Origin: an uncultured Bacilli bacterium
GTDB lineage: Bacteria; Bacillota_I; Bacilli_A; RF39; UBA660
Assembly: GCA_944373145.1 (NCBI GenBank)
Contig: CALWAL010000006.1
Span: 1 to 64,000 of the forward strand
Direction: 5' to 3'
Length of the DNA stretch: 64,000 nucleotides
Positions 34,230 to 41,766 of this stretch are shown here, piece after piece. Under the pieces are notes generated by a model. The model searched no databases and was not told where the DNA came from. It was given only the letters and a program-made list of their open reading frames with translations. Numbering within the stretch: the stretch's first letter is position 1; every line of letters begins with the position of its first letter. A program made the position numbers and the translations under genes.

Positions 34230-35171
34230 TTAAACTTCAGTATATTCAGTTGTATCTGTATCTACATATACTGAATCGATTTTTCCATCTTTTCCATTTG
34301 GGAAAGTGAAAACGTCCATTAATTTTCTATCTTGATATAAATATCCATCACCTTCGGTATGAGCGCCTGGATTGAAATAATAAATACTAGAAATCTTTGG
34401 TACTGTCTTTGTTGTTAATGGTGAAGCTAATAATACATTAATAGCTTTAGATCCTTCTATTTCATCTGCTTTCGCTACTGGTTTAAATCCTTCTGTAAAA
34501 TCAAATTTATCATAGAATCTTTCATCATCAATTACTTCAAAGATATATACTCCATCGATATTTGTTACACGTGTTTGAATAGATAAACCACTTTCATTGA
34601 TTTGAGTCATCTCAATTTTTCTAGTAAAATCTTTTGATTCTTCTAATAAATCCATAATAAATGAACGAACATACATTAATAACGCACCTTGTGCTTTGTA
34701 TCTACGTAATTTACCTGCATTAATCATACTTTTTAACTTACTAAATACATTCTCCTTAGTCCAATCAGCTTCAGCTGTTTCACTATGATATCCTTCTAAT
34801 TTTTTAGCTGTTGCAGCTACTTTAGAGAAGAAATAAGCATCTGTCTCTGGTGCTGATTGAGTTCTGTCAAATGTTTTAGCAACATTTTGAATAGATGCAG
34901 TCTTATTAGTTTCATCAACATCAGCTACATCTACTAAAAATTCAATATCTCTATCAAATTCTAATGTGTATGGATGATCAGTTTGTTTAAAATTTCCTCT
35001 GTTCCATCCACCTTGTCTATTATGTGTTTTATATCCTGATGTACTCATTTGAGTAAAATGAAATGTTTTTGCATCTAACCATCTTACATTTGTTGTAATA
35101 AATGGTGATGTTAGTGTCTCTTGCATTAAAATTTCTAATAATTCTGGAGACCATTGTTCAGCATAATTCCT
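34230..35171 (-). CDS. Major capsid protein; start codon AGG
   Basis: A 313-aa capsid subunit: NYAEQWSPELLEILMQE at the N terminus, TSPFITTNVRWLDAKTFHFTQMSTSGYKTHNRQGGWN, TLEFDRDIEFLVDVADVDETN. Homologues of this family begin MNYAE. Here the codon in the Met position (35171-35169) is AGG, 8 nt after GAGG (35183-35180), preceded by A. Between the in-frame TAA at 35195 and AGG there is no ATG, GTG or TTG; the first ATG (35126) is 15 codons in and lacks a ribosome site. Scaffold ends 24 nt upstream, in another context, so fusion is ruled out by that TAA. Confidence 0.92.
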   Translation of the reverse strand, partial: RNYAEQWSPELLEILMQETLTSPFITTNVRWLDAKTFHFTQMSTSGYKTHNRQGGWNRGNFKQTDHPYTLEFDRDIEFLVDVADVDETNKTASIQNVAKTFDRTQSAPETDAYFFSKVAATAKKLEGYHSETAEADWTKENVFSKLKSMINAGKLRRYKAQGALLMYVRSFIMDLLEESKDFTRKIEMTQINESGLSIQTRVTNIDGVYIFEVIDDERFYDKFDFTEGFKPVAKADEIEGSKAINVLLASPLTTKTVPKISSIYYFNPGAHTEGDGYLYQDRKLMDVFTFPNGKDGKIDSVYVDTDTTEYTEV

Positions 35172-35195
35172 TAATATTACCTCTTTTCCTTTTTA

Positions 35196-35876
35196 TTATC
35201 TAAATCTATTCCATCTTTTTACAGATGAAGTATTTTCTTGAATTTTCCCAGTATCTTGTTTACCATCAGAACCAAATTTAAATCCTTTATTCGTGTTTTC
35301 TTCGCTCTTTTTCTTAAACTCGGGAAACTCTTTAAGGAGTTTATCAACTTCAGCTTTCATTAAATCATTATCGATATCTCCTTCTTCATTTAATACACTA
35401 GTTGTGCTAATCATTCTAACCGCTCTAGCAATTTTTGATGGTTCTACACCTTCATGCATTAATGAATTTTCTAATAAAGCTGATACTAATAAATCATTTT
35501 TTTGACTGATTACTTTGTCTTTTTCAGATAAACTATTCGTTAATTCGTTAGTCTTATCCTCAGCAGTTTTATTCTTTTCTTTTTCAGCTCGAGCATTTGC
35601 AAGAATACTTTTTGCTTCTTCAATGTCATCAATCCCTAAATCTTTCATTAGTTTCTTTGTTGCTTTATCAACATTCTTTTTACTGATATTATTTACATCA
35701 TCATCAGTATATTTTTTTTCTGGTTCACTTTTTTGTTCACCATTATTACTATCCCCACCATTATTTTCTTCACTTTGTGCTTTTTCGCCATCTTTTCCAT
35801 CCTCTGAAGATTCTGCAAAAAGTTGAATTCTTAACGGTAATAGCTTTGTTGTCTTTTCTAAGTTTTCACGATTCAT
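35196..35876 (-). CDS. Capsid scaffold protein (DUF4355-like)
   Basis: About 226 aa, highly charged and coiled-coil (EEAKSILANARAEKEKNKTAEDKTNELTNSLSEKDKVISQ), with the typical N terminus LPLRIQLFAES and a short basic tail SVKRWNRFR that would bind capsid. The ATG at 35876 follows AAGGAGTGATAAA; the frame's upstream ATG does not. It directly precedes the capsid gene. Confidence 0.85.
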   Translation of the reverse strand: MNRENLEKTTKLLPLRIQLFAESSEDGKDGEKAQSEENNGGDSNNGEQKSEPEKKYTDDDVNNISKKNVDKATKKLMKDLGIDDIEEAKSILANARAEKEKNKTAEDKTNELTNSLSEKDKVISQKNDLLVSALLENSLMHEGVEPSKIARAVRMISTTSVLNEEGDIDNDLMKAEVDKLLKEFPEFKKKSEENTNKGFKFGSDGKQDTGKIQENTSSVKRWNRFR

Positions 35877-35943
35877 TTTATCACTCCTTTTTCTATTCCT
35901 GGATAAGGTCATCCATTTTCCCTGTTATTCGAACTCAGGCAAA

Positions 35944-35968
35944 CAAAAAAGAACATAGTAATATGTTC
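35944..35968 (-). terminator. Terminator hairpin at the 3' edge of the structured RNA
   Basis: On the minus strand GAACATA, loop TTAC, TATGTTC, then TTTTTT (35950-35945). It stands 68 nt before the scaffold start, so late mRNA must read through it or restart. Confidence 0.7.
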
Positions 35969-36324
35969 TCGATTAGTATCTTAATAGATACTACTCTAAT
36001 GATATAAACTAATACCCAAATTATTGGACTAGGATAGTTCGTATTCCAACTATACATATATCATCAGAGTACTAGCTATTAACTAGTACATAGCTATATG
36101 GGTTTTATTATGAATGTGTGCTTTATAAGCACTGTACCAATGATATATAGGAGCTCCACTATCCATAGGCACATTTATTTCTAAATGTCGGATATATCAT
36201 CAGTACACTACCTATAAAAGATAGTGTATAAAATTTGGCATTTAGCATAAACTATAATATAATGTAATTGTAATTACATTTGAGGTTAGTCCTTGCCCGC
36301 TGGGGCGAGGGTTAGCCTCTTTTT
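35944..36324 (-). ncRNA. Large structured RNA candidate in the head operon
   Basis: A 381-nt gap with no ORF but dense base-pairing. Perfect hairpins: 35975-35992, 36034-36053, 36069-36089, 36118-36132, 36171-36188 (GAAA tetraloop on the minus strand), 36205-36227, 36261-36280. Two matching long-range helices repeat the same design: 35995-36006 with 36057-36068 (11 of 12 paired) and 36134-36148 with 36192-36206 (13 of 15 paired), both built from TGATGATATA-like strands. A GC-rich helix (36282-36319) caps the 5' side. The minus strand is preferred because it is co-directional and gives a GNRA loop. No family assigned; ornate phage RNAs such as ROOL or GOLLD are the nearest idea. Confidence 0.65.
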
Positions 36325-36326
36325 TT
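36282..36326 (+). terminator. GC-rich hairpin with plus-strand T tract
   Basis: GAGGTTA (36282-36288) pairs with TAGCCTC (36313-36319), enclosing CCTTGCCC (36291-36298) with GGGCGAGG (36303-36310). Seven T follow on the plus strand. It is by far the most GC-rich stretch of the region. On the plus strand it is a textbook terminator; on the minus strand it is the 5' helix of the RNA candidate. Confidence 0.6.
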
Positions 36327-36492
36327 ATTTTTTATTACGTTTAGCTTTTAATTTTTTTAAATCTTCTTTCCATTTTTTAGCTTGTTCCTCTGCCCATTTT
36401 TTTTGTTCTTCAGTTAATTTAACATTTGTCGCTATAACCTTTGCTCCTGGGTTTTGATTCCATCTAGGATTACTAAACAATTTATCAGACAT
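36325..36492 (-). CDS. 55-aa basic phage protein
   Basis: The ATG at 36492 overlaps the stop of the MuF gene (TAATG) and has GAGGTG upstream. It encodes a Trp- and Lys-rich helix (WNQNPGAKVIATNVKLTEEQ then KKWAEEQAKKWKEDLKKLKA). Small ORFs of this kind behind MuF genes could act as an immunity or packaging factor for a fused toxin; not proven. Confidence 0.6.
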   Translation of the reverse strand: MSDKLFSNPRWNQNPGAKVIATNVKLTEEQKKWAEEQAKKWKEDLKKLKAKRNKK

Positions 36493-37982
36493 TATGACAC
36501 CTCTTCTAAGTCTATTTTAACATAGAAATCATCAGATGTATCTACATGTATAACTTGAAATTTACTATTTCTTTTAAAAAGTATTTCTTTTTCTGTATCA
36601 TTGTACTCTGTTAAATCTTTTCCTTTTTTACTTTTTATAGACATTTGAACTCTAGCTTCAGGATTATATATATCACCTATAGTCGTGCTAGTATAAGATT
36701 TTAATTCTACAATATTACCTATTTTATAATCCTTCATAAAATAGTCAATATCCTCTTTATAAATAAATACACTTCTAGTAACATTACCTTCATAATTTTT
36801 CAGTTTATCTAATGCATTATCTAAATCACTAATTACTTTAGTTAATCTTTCATCAAGTACATAATCATTTCTTAATGCATCATTTATAACATAAGCATCT
36901 GGGCCTACATAAGTACTAATCGCATATTCTTCATCAGGTGTTAACATATTTTGTTTTCTTTGCTCCCATTTTTTTAATTTGTCATTATAATAATTTAGAT
37001 TATTTTCATCTAGTGAACCTGTTTCTAATCTTTTAAATCTTTGAATTTGTAAATTATAATAATTTAGATCATCTTGATACTGTTTTAATGTCTCTTCGGT
37101 AGGTCCATTTTCATCGAATTCAATATCTTCCAATTCAGGATAATAAGTACTTAATCCATGTTCACAGTTAGGATGATACAACCCCTGAGCCATTGCATCG
37201 CTTAATAAAGGATAGCTTCCATCTTCTTTAGTTCCTCCACTGTAAACATCGTCTATTAAAACTTTACCCTCCCATACTTGGCATAGCTCACAAGCAGTAC
37301 CATGTTTGCTAATAAAGACTAATGGATTACCTATTTTCTTTCTAAATTCTCCTTCTCCTTGAAGTTGAGCTCTTTGATTCGCTGTTCTTATTGCCATTTT
37401 TGCATAACTAGCTATGTTGACTCTACGACCATTCTTGTACTCAATACAATTAATTCCTTTATTTAGAAAATCTTTTATTGCTATATCAAACGATTGTTTT
37501 TCGGTCATAACTCCATTAGCAGCAAACATAGTAGCTTTATAAATGACTTGTCTATATTCATCATTTATCATTCTTAAAGCTGCTTGATTTGCTATTTTCA
37601 AGTCATTATTGACATCATTTATTAAATTAGATACTTTTCTATCATTTATACCAAAAAAGCTCTTATTGAGCTTTCTATCATATTTATATCCATTTTCCAA
37701 AGCTCTTCGAAATTCTCGTTGAGCTTTTTTATTTCCTTCACGAAATTGCTCTTTTAATAGTTCTTTTACTTCATCACTTATTGGATTAGTATAAGTACCT
37801 ATTATATTAGCATTTTCTCTTTGATATCGTTTTAATTCTTTTAATTTAATGGCCTGCCACTGTTCCCAATTAAATCCTACTTTAATTTCTTCCTTCATAT
37901 GTCTAGAAAGATTTCTTTTCATAGAGCTAATTAAATGAAGTTCCATTTCTTGATATATTTTGCTAATATCATAGCCATTCAT
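36492..37982 (-). CDS. MuF minor head protein fused to ADP-ribosyltransferase
   Basis: A 496-aa protein. Residues about 1-280 are a MuF/SPP1 gp7-like head protein with a C231-x2-C234 ... H270-x2-C273-x-H275 metal motif. After a linker, residues about 345-496 form an ADP-ribosyltransferase exoenzyme domain: R403 in TRSVFIY, YTSTT (430-434) and the ExE motif E464-K-E466. MuF fusions of this sort place a toxin inside the virion for ejection with DNA. AGGAGAATAATTC precedes the ATG. Confidence 0.85.
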   Translation of the reverse strand: MNGYDISKIYQEMELHLISSMKRNLSRHMKEEIKVGFNWEQWQAIKLKELKRYQRENANIIGTYTNPISDEVKELLKEQFREGNKKAQREFRRALENGYKYDRKLNKSFFGINDRKVSNLINDVNNDLKIANQAALRMINDEYRQVIYKATMFAANGVMTEKQSFDIAIKDFLNKGINCIEYKNGRRVNIASYAKMAIRTANQRAQLQGEGEFRKKIGNPLVFISKHGTACELCQVWEGKVLIDDVYSGGTKEDGSYPLLSDAMAQGLYHPNCEHGLSTYYPELEDIEFDENGPTEETLKQYQDDLNYYNLQIQRFKRLETGSLDENNLNYYNDKLKKWEQRKQNMLTPDEEYAISTYVGPDAYVINDALRNDYVLDERLTKVISDLDNALDKLKNYEGNVTRSVFIYKEDIDYFMKDYKIGNIVELKSYTSTTIGDIYNPEARVQMSIKSKKGKDLTEYNDTEKEILFKRNSKFQVIHVDTSDDFYVKIDLEEVS

Positions 37983-37985
37983 GAA

Positions 37986-39509
37986 TTATTCTCCTACTAC
38001 CTCATTATTAACACTTGGTTCCTTTAACTCGGCAATACCTTTTTCTTCCTTTATTCTAGATACTTCATCTTTTTTCCATTCTTTATCTTTAGTATCTCCC
38101 CACAGTTCTTCTACTTGAGCTTCAATACTCATCGTATTAGTAGTTGCTGCTTTACCTACTGTTTCGATTTGAGCTTCAAAAGATGGATTAGCATATTCAC
38201 CAAATTGAATATCTATTTCATAGTTATCTGGAATATCAATTGATTCCGATTCGTTTATAGTCATTAATGATATATCATAAACTTTTAAGGCTGTGCTTAA
38301 TACTTCTTTTAAAGTTTCCTGCAAAGAATCAATAATTTCATCTCTCGTATATAATGTTGTTTTTTCTTTTTCTCTTTGTGCTTCTGCATTATCTAATTTT
38401 TTTGAATCTATCCCTAAAGTACTTGGACTTACTAAACCTTGTAAACACAAATCCAAAGCCGTAATATATGTTTGAAGTAGCTGCTCAGCGGGAATTTCTC
38501 CCTGTGTTGTTTTTATTTCATTTTTATCAGATTCTTTATTAGACGATTCAATTGCAATAAATTTATTATCAAAAGAATTAGGTTTCATTAGTGCTCCAGT
38601 TTCCGGATCACGTGGTATTAAGTTTTCAGGAATATATTGATTCATTCTTCCTGTCCTAGTTGCTTCTATCCATTGAGACCAAACTTCATCAAAAGAGTCG
38701 AAAGCACCTTCTTTTCCATCAAAGATTGATTTTCCTCTTTCTTCCCATTTAGGAGATTCATCTATCATAAAAGGTACTGCCATTAAAAATTTTCCAGGAT
38801 TGTCAACATCATCGATATCTTCTAAATCAGAAGATGTTTTTATATCATATTTTTTACCCTCTGCATCAACTAATTCGTTACGAATTCCATCTTTAGTATA
38901 ATGTTCTTCTAAAAAATATTCTTTAGAACCTATTATTTTTCTAGTACTAAATATAATATCCTCATATCTACCACGTTTTTTTATAAATTTAACTCTATCA
39001 GACGGATAAAATTCAATGATAGGATATTTGCTAATTGAAGTATCCATACTTATTTTAAAAGCCCCATCACCTAAATACAATGTTTTAGTTAATGCTTTTT
39101 TAACTAATTTTTTAAATTTGTTTTCTTTTAATATTGCATCAAGAATTTCCTGTTTATCATTTTTAATTATATTTCCTTTTTCATCTTTTTTATCTTTTTC
39201 AACTGTTATTCCATCCATATTATTAATAACTACTTTTACTAAAATTCTAACAATTAAAGATGGCAATCCTGTGTGAATTTTTCTAATAGTTAAACCCTTA
39301 CTAGGTTTTGCAGCCCAAAAGGAAGTATTTCCTATTCCATCATCTTTTTGTGTATAAAACTGATGCAATTCACTAGCATCACCCCTATACCAAATAGTAT
39401 TTTTTGCTAAATTACCTTCATAAGTATAAGGTTCATGAACTACTATAGTAGTATTATTTGTTTCTTGTATATCTAACCATCTTTTTATCATGTTTTTAAA
39501 CACTCCCAT
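37986..39509 (-). CDS. Portal protein (SPP1 gp6-like)
   Basis: A 507-aa portal. Typical features: YRGDASELHQFYTQ near the N terminus, a long central domain with WSQWIEATRTGRMNQYIPENLIPRDPETG and a late LDNAEAQREKEKTTLYTRDEIIDSLQ helix. It forms the dodecameric DNA channel. The ATG follows GAGGTGAATTCATAG and the terminase stop. Confidence 0.92.
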   Translation of the reverse strand: MGVFKNMIKRWLDIQETNNTTIVVHEPYTYEGNLAKNTIWYRGDASELHQFYTQKDDGIGNTSFWAAKPSKGLTIRKIHTGLPSLIVRILVKVVINNMDGITVEKDKKDEKGNIIKNDKQEILDAILKENKFKKLVKKALTKTLYLGDGAFKISMDTSISKYPIIEFYPSDRVKFIKKRGRYEDIIFSTRKIIGSKEYFLEEHYTKDGIRNELVDAEGKKYDIKTSSDLEDIDDVDNPGKFLMAVPFMIDESPKWEERGKSIFDGKEGAFDSFDEVWSQWIEATRTGRMNQYIPENLIPRDPETGALMKPNSFDNKFIAIESSNKESDKNEIKTTQGEIPAEQLLQTYITALDLCLQGLVSPSTLGIDSKKLDNAEAQREKEKTTLYTRDEIIDSLQETLKEVLSTALKVYDISLMTINESESIDIPDNYEIDIQFGEYANPSFEAQIETVGKAATTNTMSIEAQVEELWGDTKDKEWKKDEVSRIKEEKGIAELKEPSVNNEVVGE

Positions 39510-40862
39510 CTATGAATTCACCTCGACTCCTATTTTATCGTTATATGGAATCCATCCATATTGACTTGCATTTATTGTATGATCATTACCATCTTCTGGT
39601 TCATCTTTATTAGGTTTCCATGAATACTTATTATGTTCAGCTATATGATTAATGCAATGAGATAATATCAAATACTTACCTCTAGCTAACCAACCATTTT
39701 CCAGGTTGATTCTGTTTATAATTGTGATAGTTTTCCAAGACGGTATAAAATTATAAATTACACCATTTTTTCTCTTGTGCTTTATTAATTCAGCCATAGT
39801 TCCACTATCTGCATTATCAACAAATACATCCTTGATAGTAATTGTGCTATTACACCATTTTTCTCGACAAACATCTAAGAAATCGCATAATACTTGTGCT
39901 ATATCACTAGGACTAACAATTTCTTGATCGCTTCTACCTTTGTTTGTAATTACCATTTCTTCAAGTACTATCCATTCAGTGTAATTTGTCAAACCACCAA
40001 AAATAAAAGAGATAGTATCATCACTTTCTCTTGAATAACTTGTATCTACTCCACAACTGAACTTTAAAAATTTCAAACCTTCTTTAATCCTATTTCTCAA
40101 ATCCAGTTCAGAAATGACGCTATGTGGCATTAGTCTTAATAATAAACCTACACCTTTAGTTCTTCTACCTTCAATTTTGGTTTTATATTGTTTCGTACCT
40201 GGCGGTTGTGATACGAGTAATGCAGCTCTCCTTTCAGCTGTAAGACTCGCATTATCGTCAAAAGTAAAAAACCAATAATGCCAATCCTTGACAGGTATCT
40301 CTCTATTTAATTCTTCCCACATATAATTAGGAACACTATTTTCAAGCTCTGGTATCGGTCTACATCTATTAACTAATTCCTTATATATATCTAAATCTGG
40401 ATTATCAGGATTTAATGTCGCTATTAAATATTCAAATCTAGGCAACATCATTTCTCTAACAAATTCCATATTTGCTATATTAATTTCATCTATTCCAACA
40501 CAACCAAATTGTCCACCTAAAACTTTTTTAAATTTAGCTATGTCAGAATATCCACATATATACACTATTTTGTCTGCAATTTTTAAATGTGGCAATCTTA
40601 TCTTACCCAATCCATTTGGATAGTATTGAATTTCATCTCCCCATAAATCAAGCAAACCATTTTCATTGTTTATTATATGAGCTTCTACAGTACCAATTGA
40701 TTCTCCTGCTATTAGATGCTCTTGCTTAGAGGATTTTTTTACCTCTATTACATATTTTAAGCCAAATCCTATAGTAGTCTTACCTGCAAAGGTCGTCCCT
40801 TCTAATACATCTACTATAGAATCCGACATTAACAATAATTCAAATTTTTCACTTATCTGCAT
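39510..40862 (-). CDS. Terminase large subunit
   Basis: A 450-aa packaging ATPase-nuclease. Walker A-like EGTTFAGKTT at 21-30, Walker B CVGIDEINIA, motif III ATLNPDNP, and nuclease acidic residues in CGVDTSYSRESDD and VDNADSG. It overlaps terS by 14 nt and has no strong ribosome site, so translation is coupled. Confidence 0.93.
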   Translation of the reverse strand: MQISEKFELLLMSDSIVDVLEGTTFAGKTTIGFGLKYVIEVKKSSKQEHLIAGESIGTVEAHIINNENGLLDLWGDEIQYYPNGLGKIRLPHLKIADKIVYICGYSDIAKFKKVLGGQFGCVGIDEINIANMEFVREMMLPRFEYLIATLNPDNPDLDIYKELVNRCRPIPELENSVPNYMWEELNREIPVKDWHYWFFTFDDNASLTAERRAALLVSQPPGTKQYKTKIEGRRTKGVGLLLRLMPHSVISELDLRNRIKEGLKFLKFSCGVDTSYSRESDDTISFIFGGLTNYTEWIVLEEMVITNKGRSDQEIVSPSDIAQVLCDFLDVCREKWCNSTITIKDVFVDNADSGTMAELIKHKRKNGVIYNFIPSWKTITIINRINLENGWLARGKYLILSHCINHIAEHNKYSWKPNKDEPEDGNDHTINASQYGWIPYNDKIGVEVNS

Positions 40863-41352
40863 CTTTTAATTTTTGTTCTTTCTTCTTATTGATACTATCG
40901 ATTAAAGAATCTATTTTACTACTTCTTTGAGTATTATCCTCTAACTCCACTTTTTGTTTAAAAGCACCAATAGTATCTCCTAAAATCTTTAATGCACCAT
41001 TTGCACCTTTCGAATCAAATTGATATTCTCCTGTTTCTTCTAACTCTTTTGTATCATAATTAAAACGCATGACTGGAACTTCTTGTAAACTCATTTCTAA
41101 TACTTTTTTTGCTTTTTCAATAATATATTCTCTTGTAACCGAAGTTTTATCACTCAATTCTTTTTGCTTGAGTTCTATATACGCAATGATATTAGGATTT
41201 TTCAGTAGTTTAGAAGCTTCTACTCTACAAGTATTATCATCTCCTGAATAACCAGCTTTTCGATATGCTTCAGCCTGATTATTTGGATTTTCTAAATAAT
41301 AGTCTACAAACCTTCGCCTTTTTAATGTTAATCCATATTCATCTACTGCCAT
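40849..41352 (-). CDS. Terminase small subunit (Terminase_2)
   Basis: A 167-aa DNA-recognition subunit: N-terminal helix-turn-helix (LTLKRRRFVDYYLENPNNQAEAYRKAGYSGD, LKNPNIIAYIELKQKELSDKT), an oligomerisation region and a charged tail. GGAG 8 nt before the ATG. First large gene of the late operon. Confidence 0.9.
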   Translation of the reverse strand: MAVDEYGLTLKRRRFVDYYLENPNNQAEAYRKAGYSGDDNTCRVEASKLLKNPNIIAYIELKQKELSDKTSVTREYIIEKAKKVLEMSLQEVPVMRFNYDTKELEETGEYQFDSKGANGALKILGDTIGAFKQKVELEDNTQRSSKIDSLIDSINKKKEQKLKDADK

Positions 41353-41356
41353 TATA

Positions 41357-41515
41357 TCAACTCCAAATCAAATAAAACATTATTGGTAAAGAAAAAAGCA
41401 AACTTATAAAATTGGTTAATTTTAACTCCTTATTACCTGTAGTTACCACATTAATGAGATTAATTAAACAAGCAATTCCAATTATAAATACACTATATAT
41501 TTTTAATATTGTCAT
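41357..41515 (-). CDS. 52-aa protein with two membrane helices
   Basis: The ATG follows GAGGTGATCGT, only 15 nt beyond the 3' end of the phage tRNA. It encodes two hydrophobic segments (IYSVFIIGIACLINLINVV and FISLLFSLPIMFYLIW). Its stop abuts the terS ribosome site. Function unknown; conserved pairing with the tRNA would be worth checking. Confidence 0.6.
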   Translation of the reverse strand: MTILKIYSVFIIGIACLINLINVVTTGNKELKLTNFISLLFSLPIMFYLIWS

Positions 41516-41530
41516 ACGATCACCTCAAAT

Positions 41531-41607
41531 TGGTTGCAGGAGACGGATTTGCACCGTCGTTCTTTGGTTAAGGAGACCAACGAGTTAACTAACTACTCTA
41601 TCCTGCG
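41531..41607 (-). tRNA. Initiator-like tRNA with anticodon CCU (reads AGG)
   Basis: A 77-nt cloverleaf with encoded CCA. Initiator traits: C1xA72 mismatch, G2:C71, C3:G70, A73, A11:U24, D-stem GAGU/ACUC, 5-nt variable loop, and G29:C41 plus G30:C40 in the anticodon stem (31:39 is U:A, so two of the usual three G:C pairs). The anticodon loop is CUCCUUA: anticodon CCU at 41573-41571, with U37 instead of a purine. Odd elbow: U19 and G55 replace G19 and U55. An elongator tRNA-Arg(CCU) would not normally carry C1xA72 or A11:U24. The charging enzyme is uncertain: C35/U36 favour ArgRS, A73 and the acceptor stem are Met-like. Confidence 0.88.
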
Positions 41608-41610
41608 ATA

Positions 41611-41638
41611 AAAAAAGATATCAAATTAATGATATCTT
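41611..41638 (-). terminator. Terminator between late promoter and tRNA
   Basis: AAGATATCA (41615-41623) and TGATATCTT (41630-41638) form a 9-bp stem; the minus strand continues with T (41616-41611) and the tRNA starts 4 nt later. It would stop transcripts from the late promoter within about 45 nt unless antiterminated. Confidence 0.85.
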
Positions 41639-41663
41639 AAATAGAAAGAAGCTGGTATGTGAT

Positions 41664-41693
41664 TTTATAGAATATGAACAGCGCATATGTGAA
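41664..41693 (-). promoter_or_regulatory. Candidate late promoter
   Basis: On the minus strand TTCACA (41693-41688), an 18-nt spacer and TATAAA (41669-41664). Predicted start about 41657, just before the terminator. It lies between the ArpU/RinA-like gene and the tRNA, where siphovirus late promoters usually are. Confidence 0.6.
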
Positions 41694-41766
41694 TATATCT
41701 TTCAATATTTCCACAATACCATATTAGCAAAAATTTTACTGACAAAACAATGACATTTTCAATTTT

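Noticed and set aside
28410..35171. AGG starts as sequencing or assembly errors
   Set aside because: Four independent sites show the same codon, spacing and -1 base, and no single-base fix restores a proper ATG in all; still worth checking on reads.
35172..35198. Scaffold-capsid fusion by read-through or frameshift
   Set aside because: An in-frame TAA lies between scaffold stop and AGG.
41531..41607. Ordinary elongator tRNA-Arg(CCU)
   Set aside because: C1xA72 and A11:U24 are initiator marks and would be unusual in an elongator; the AGG start set also fits an initiator.
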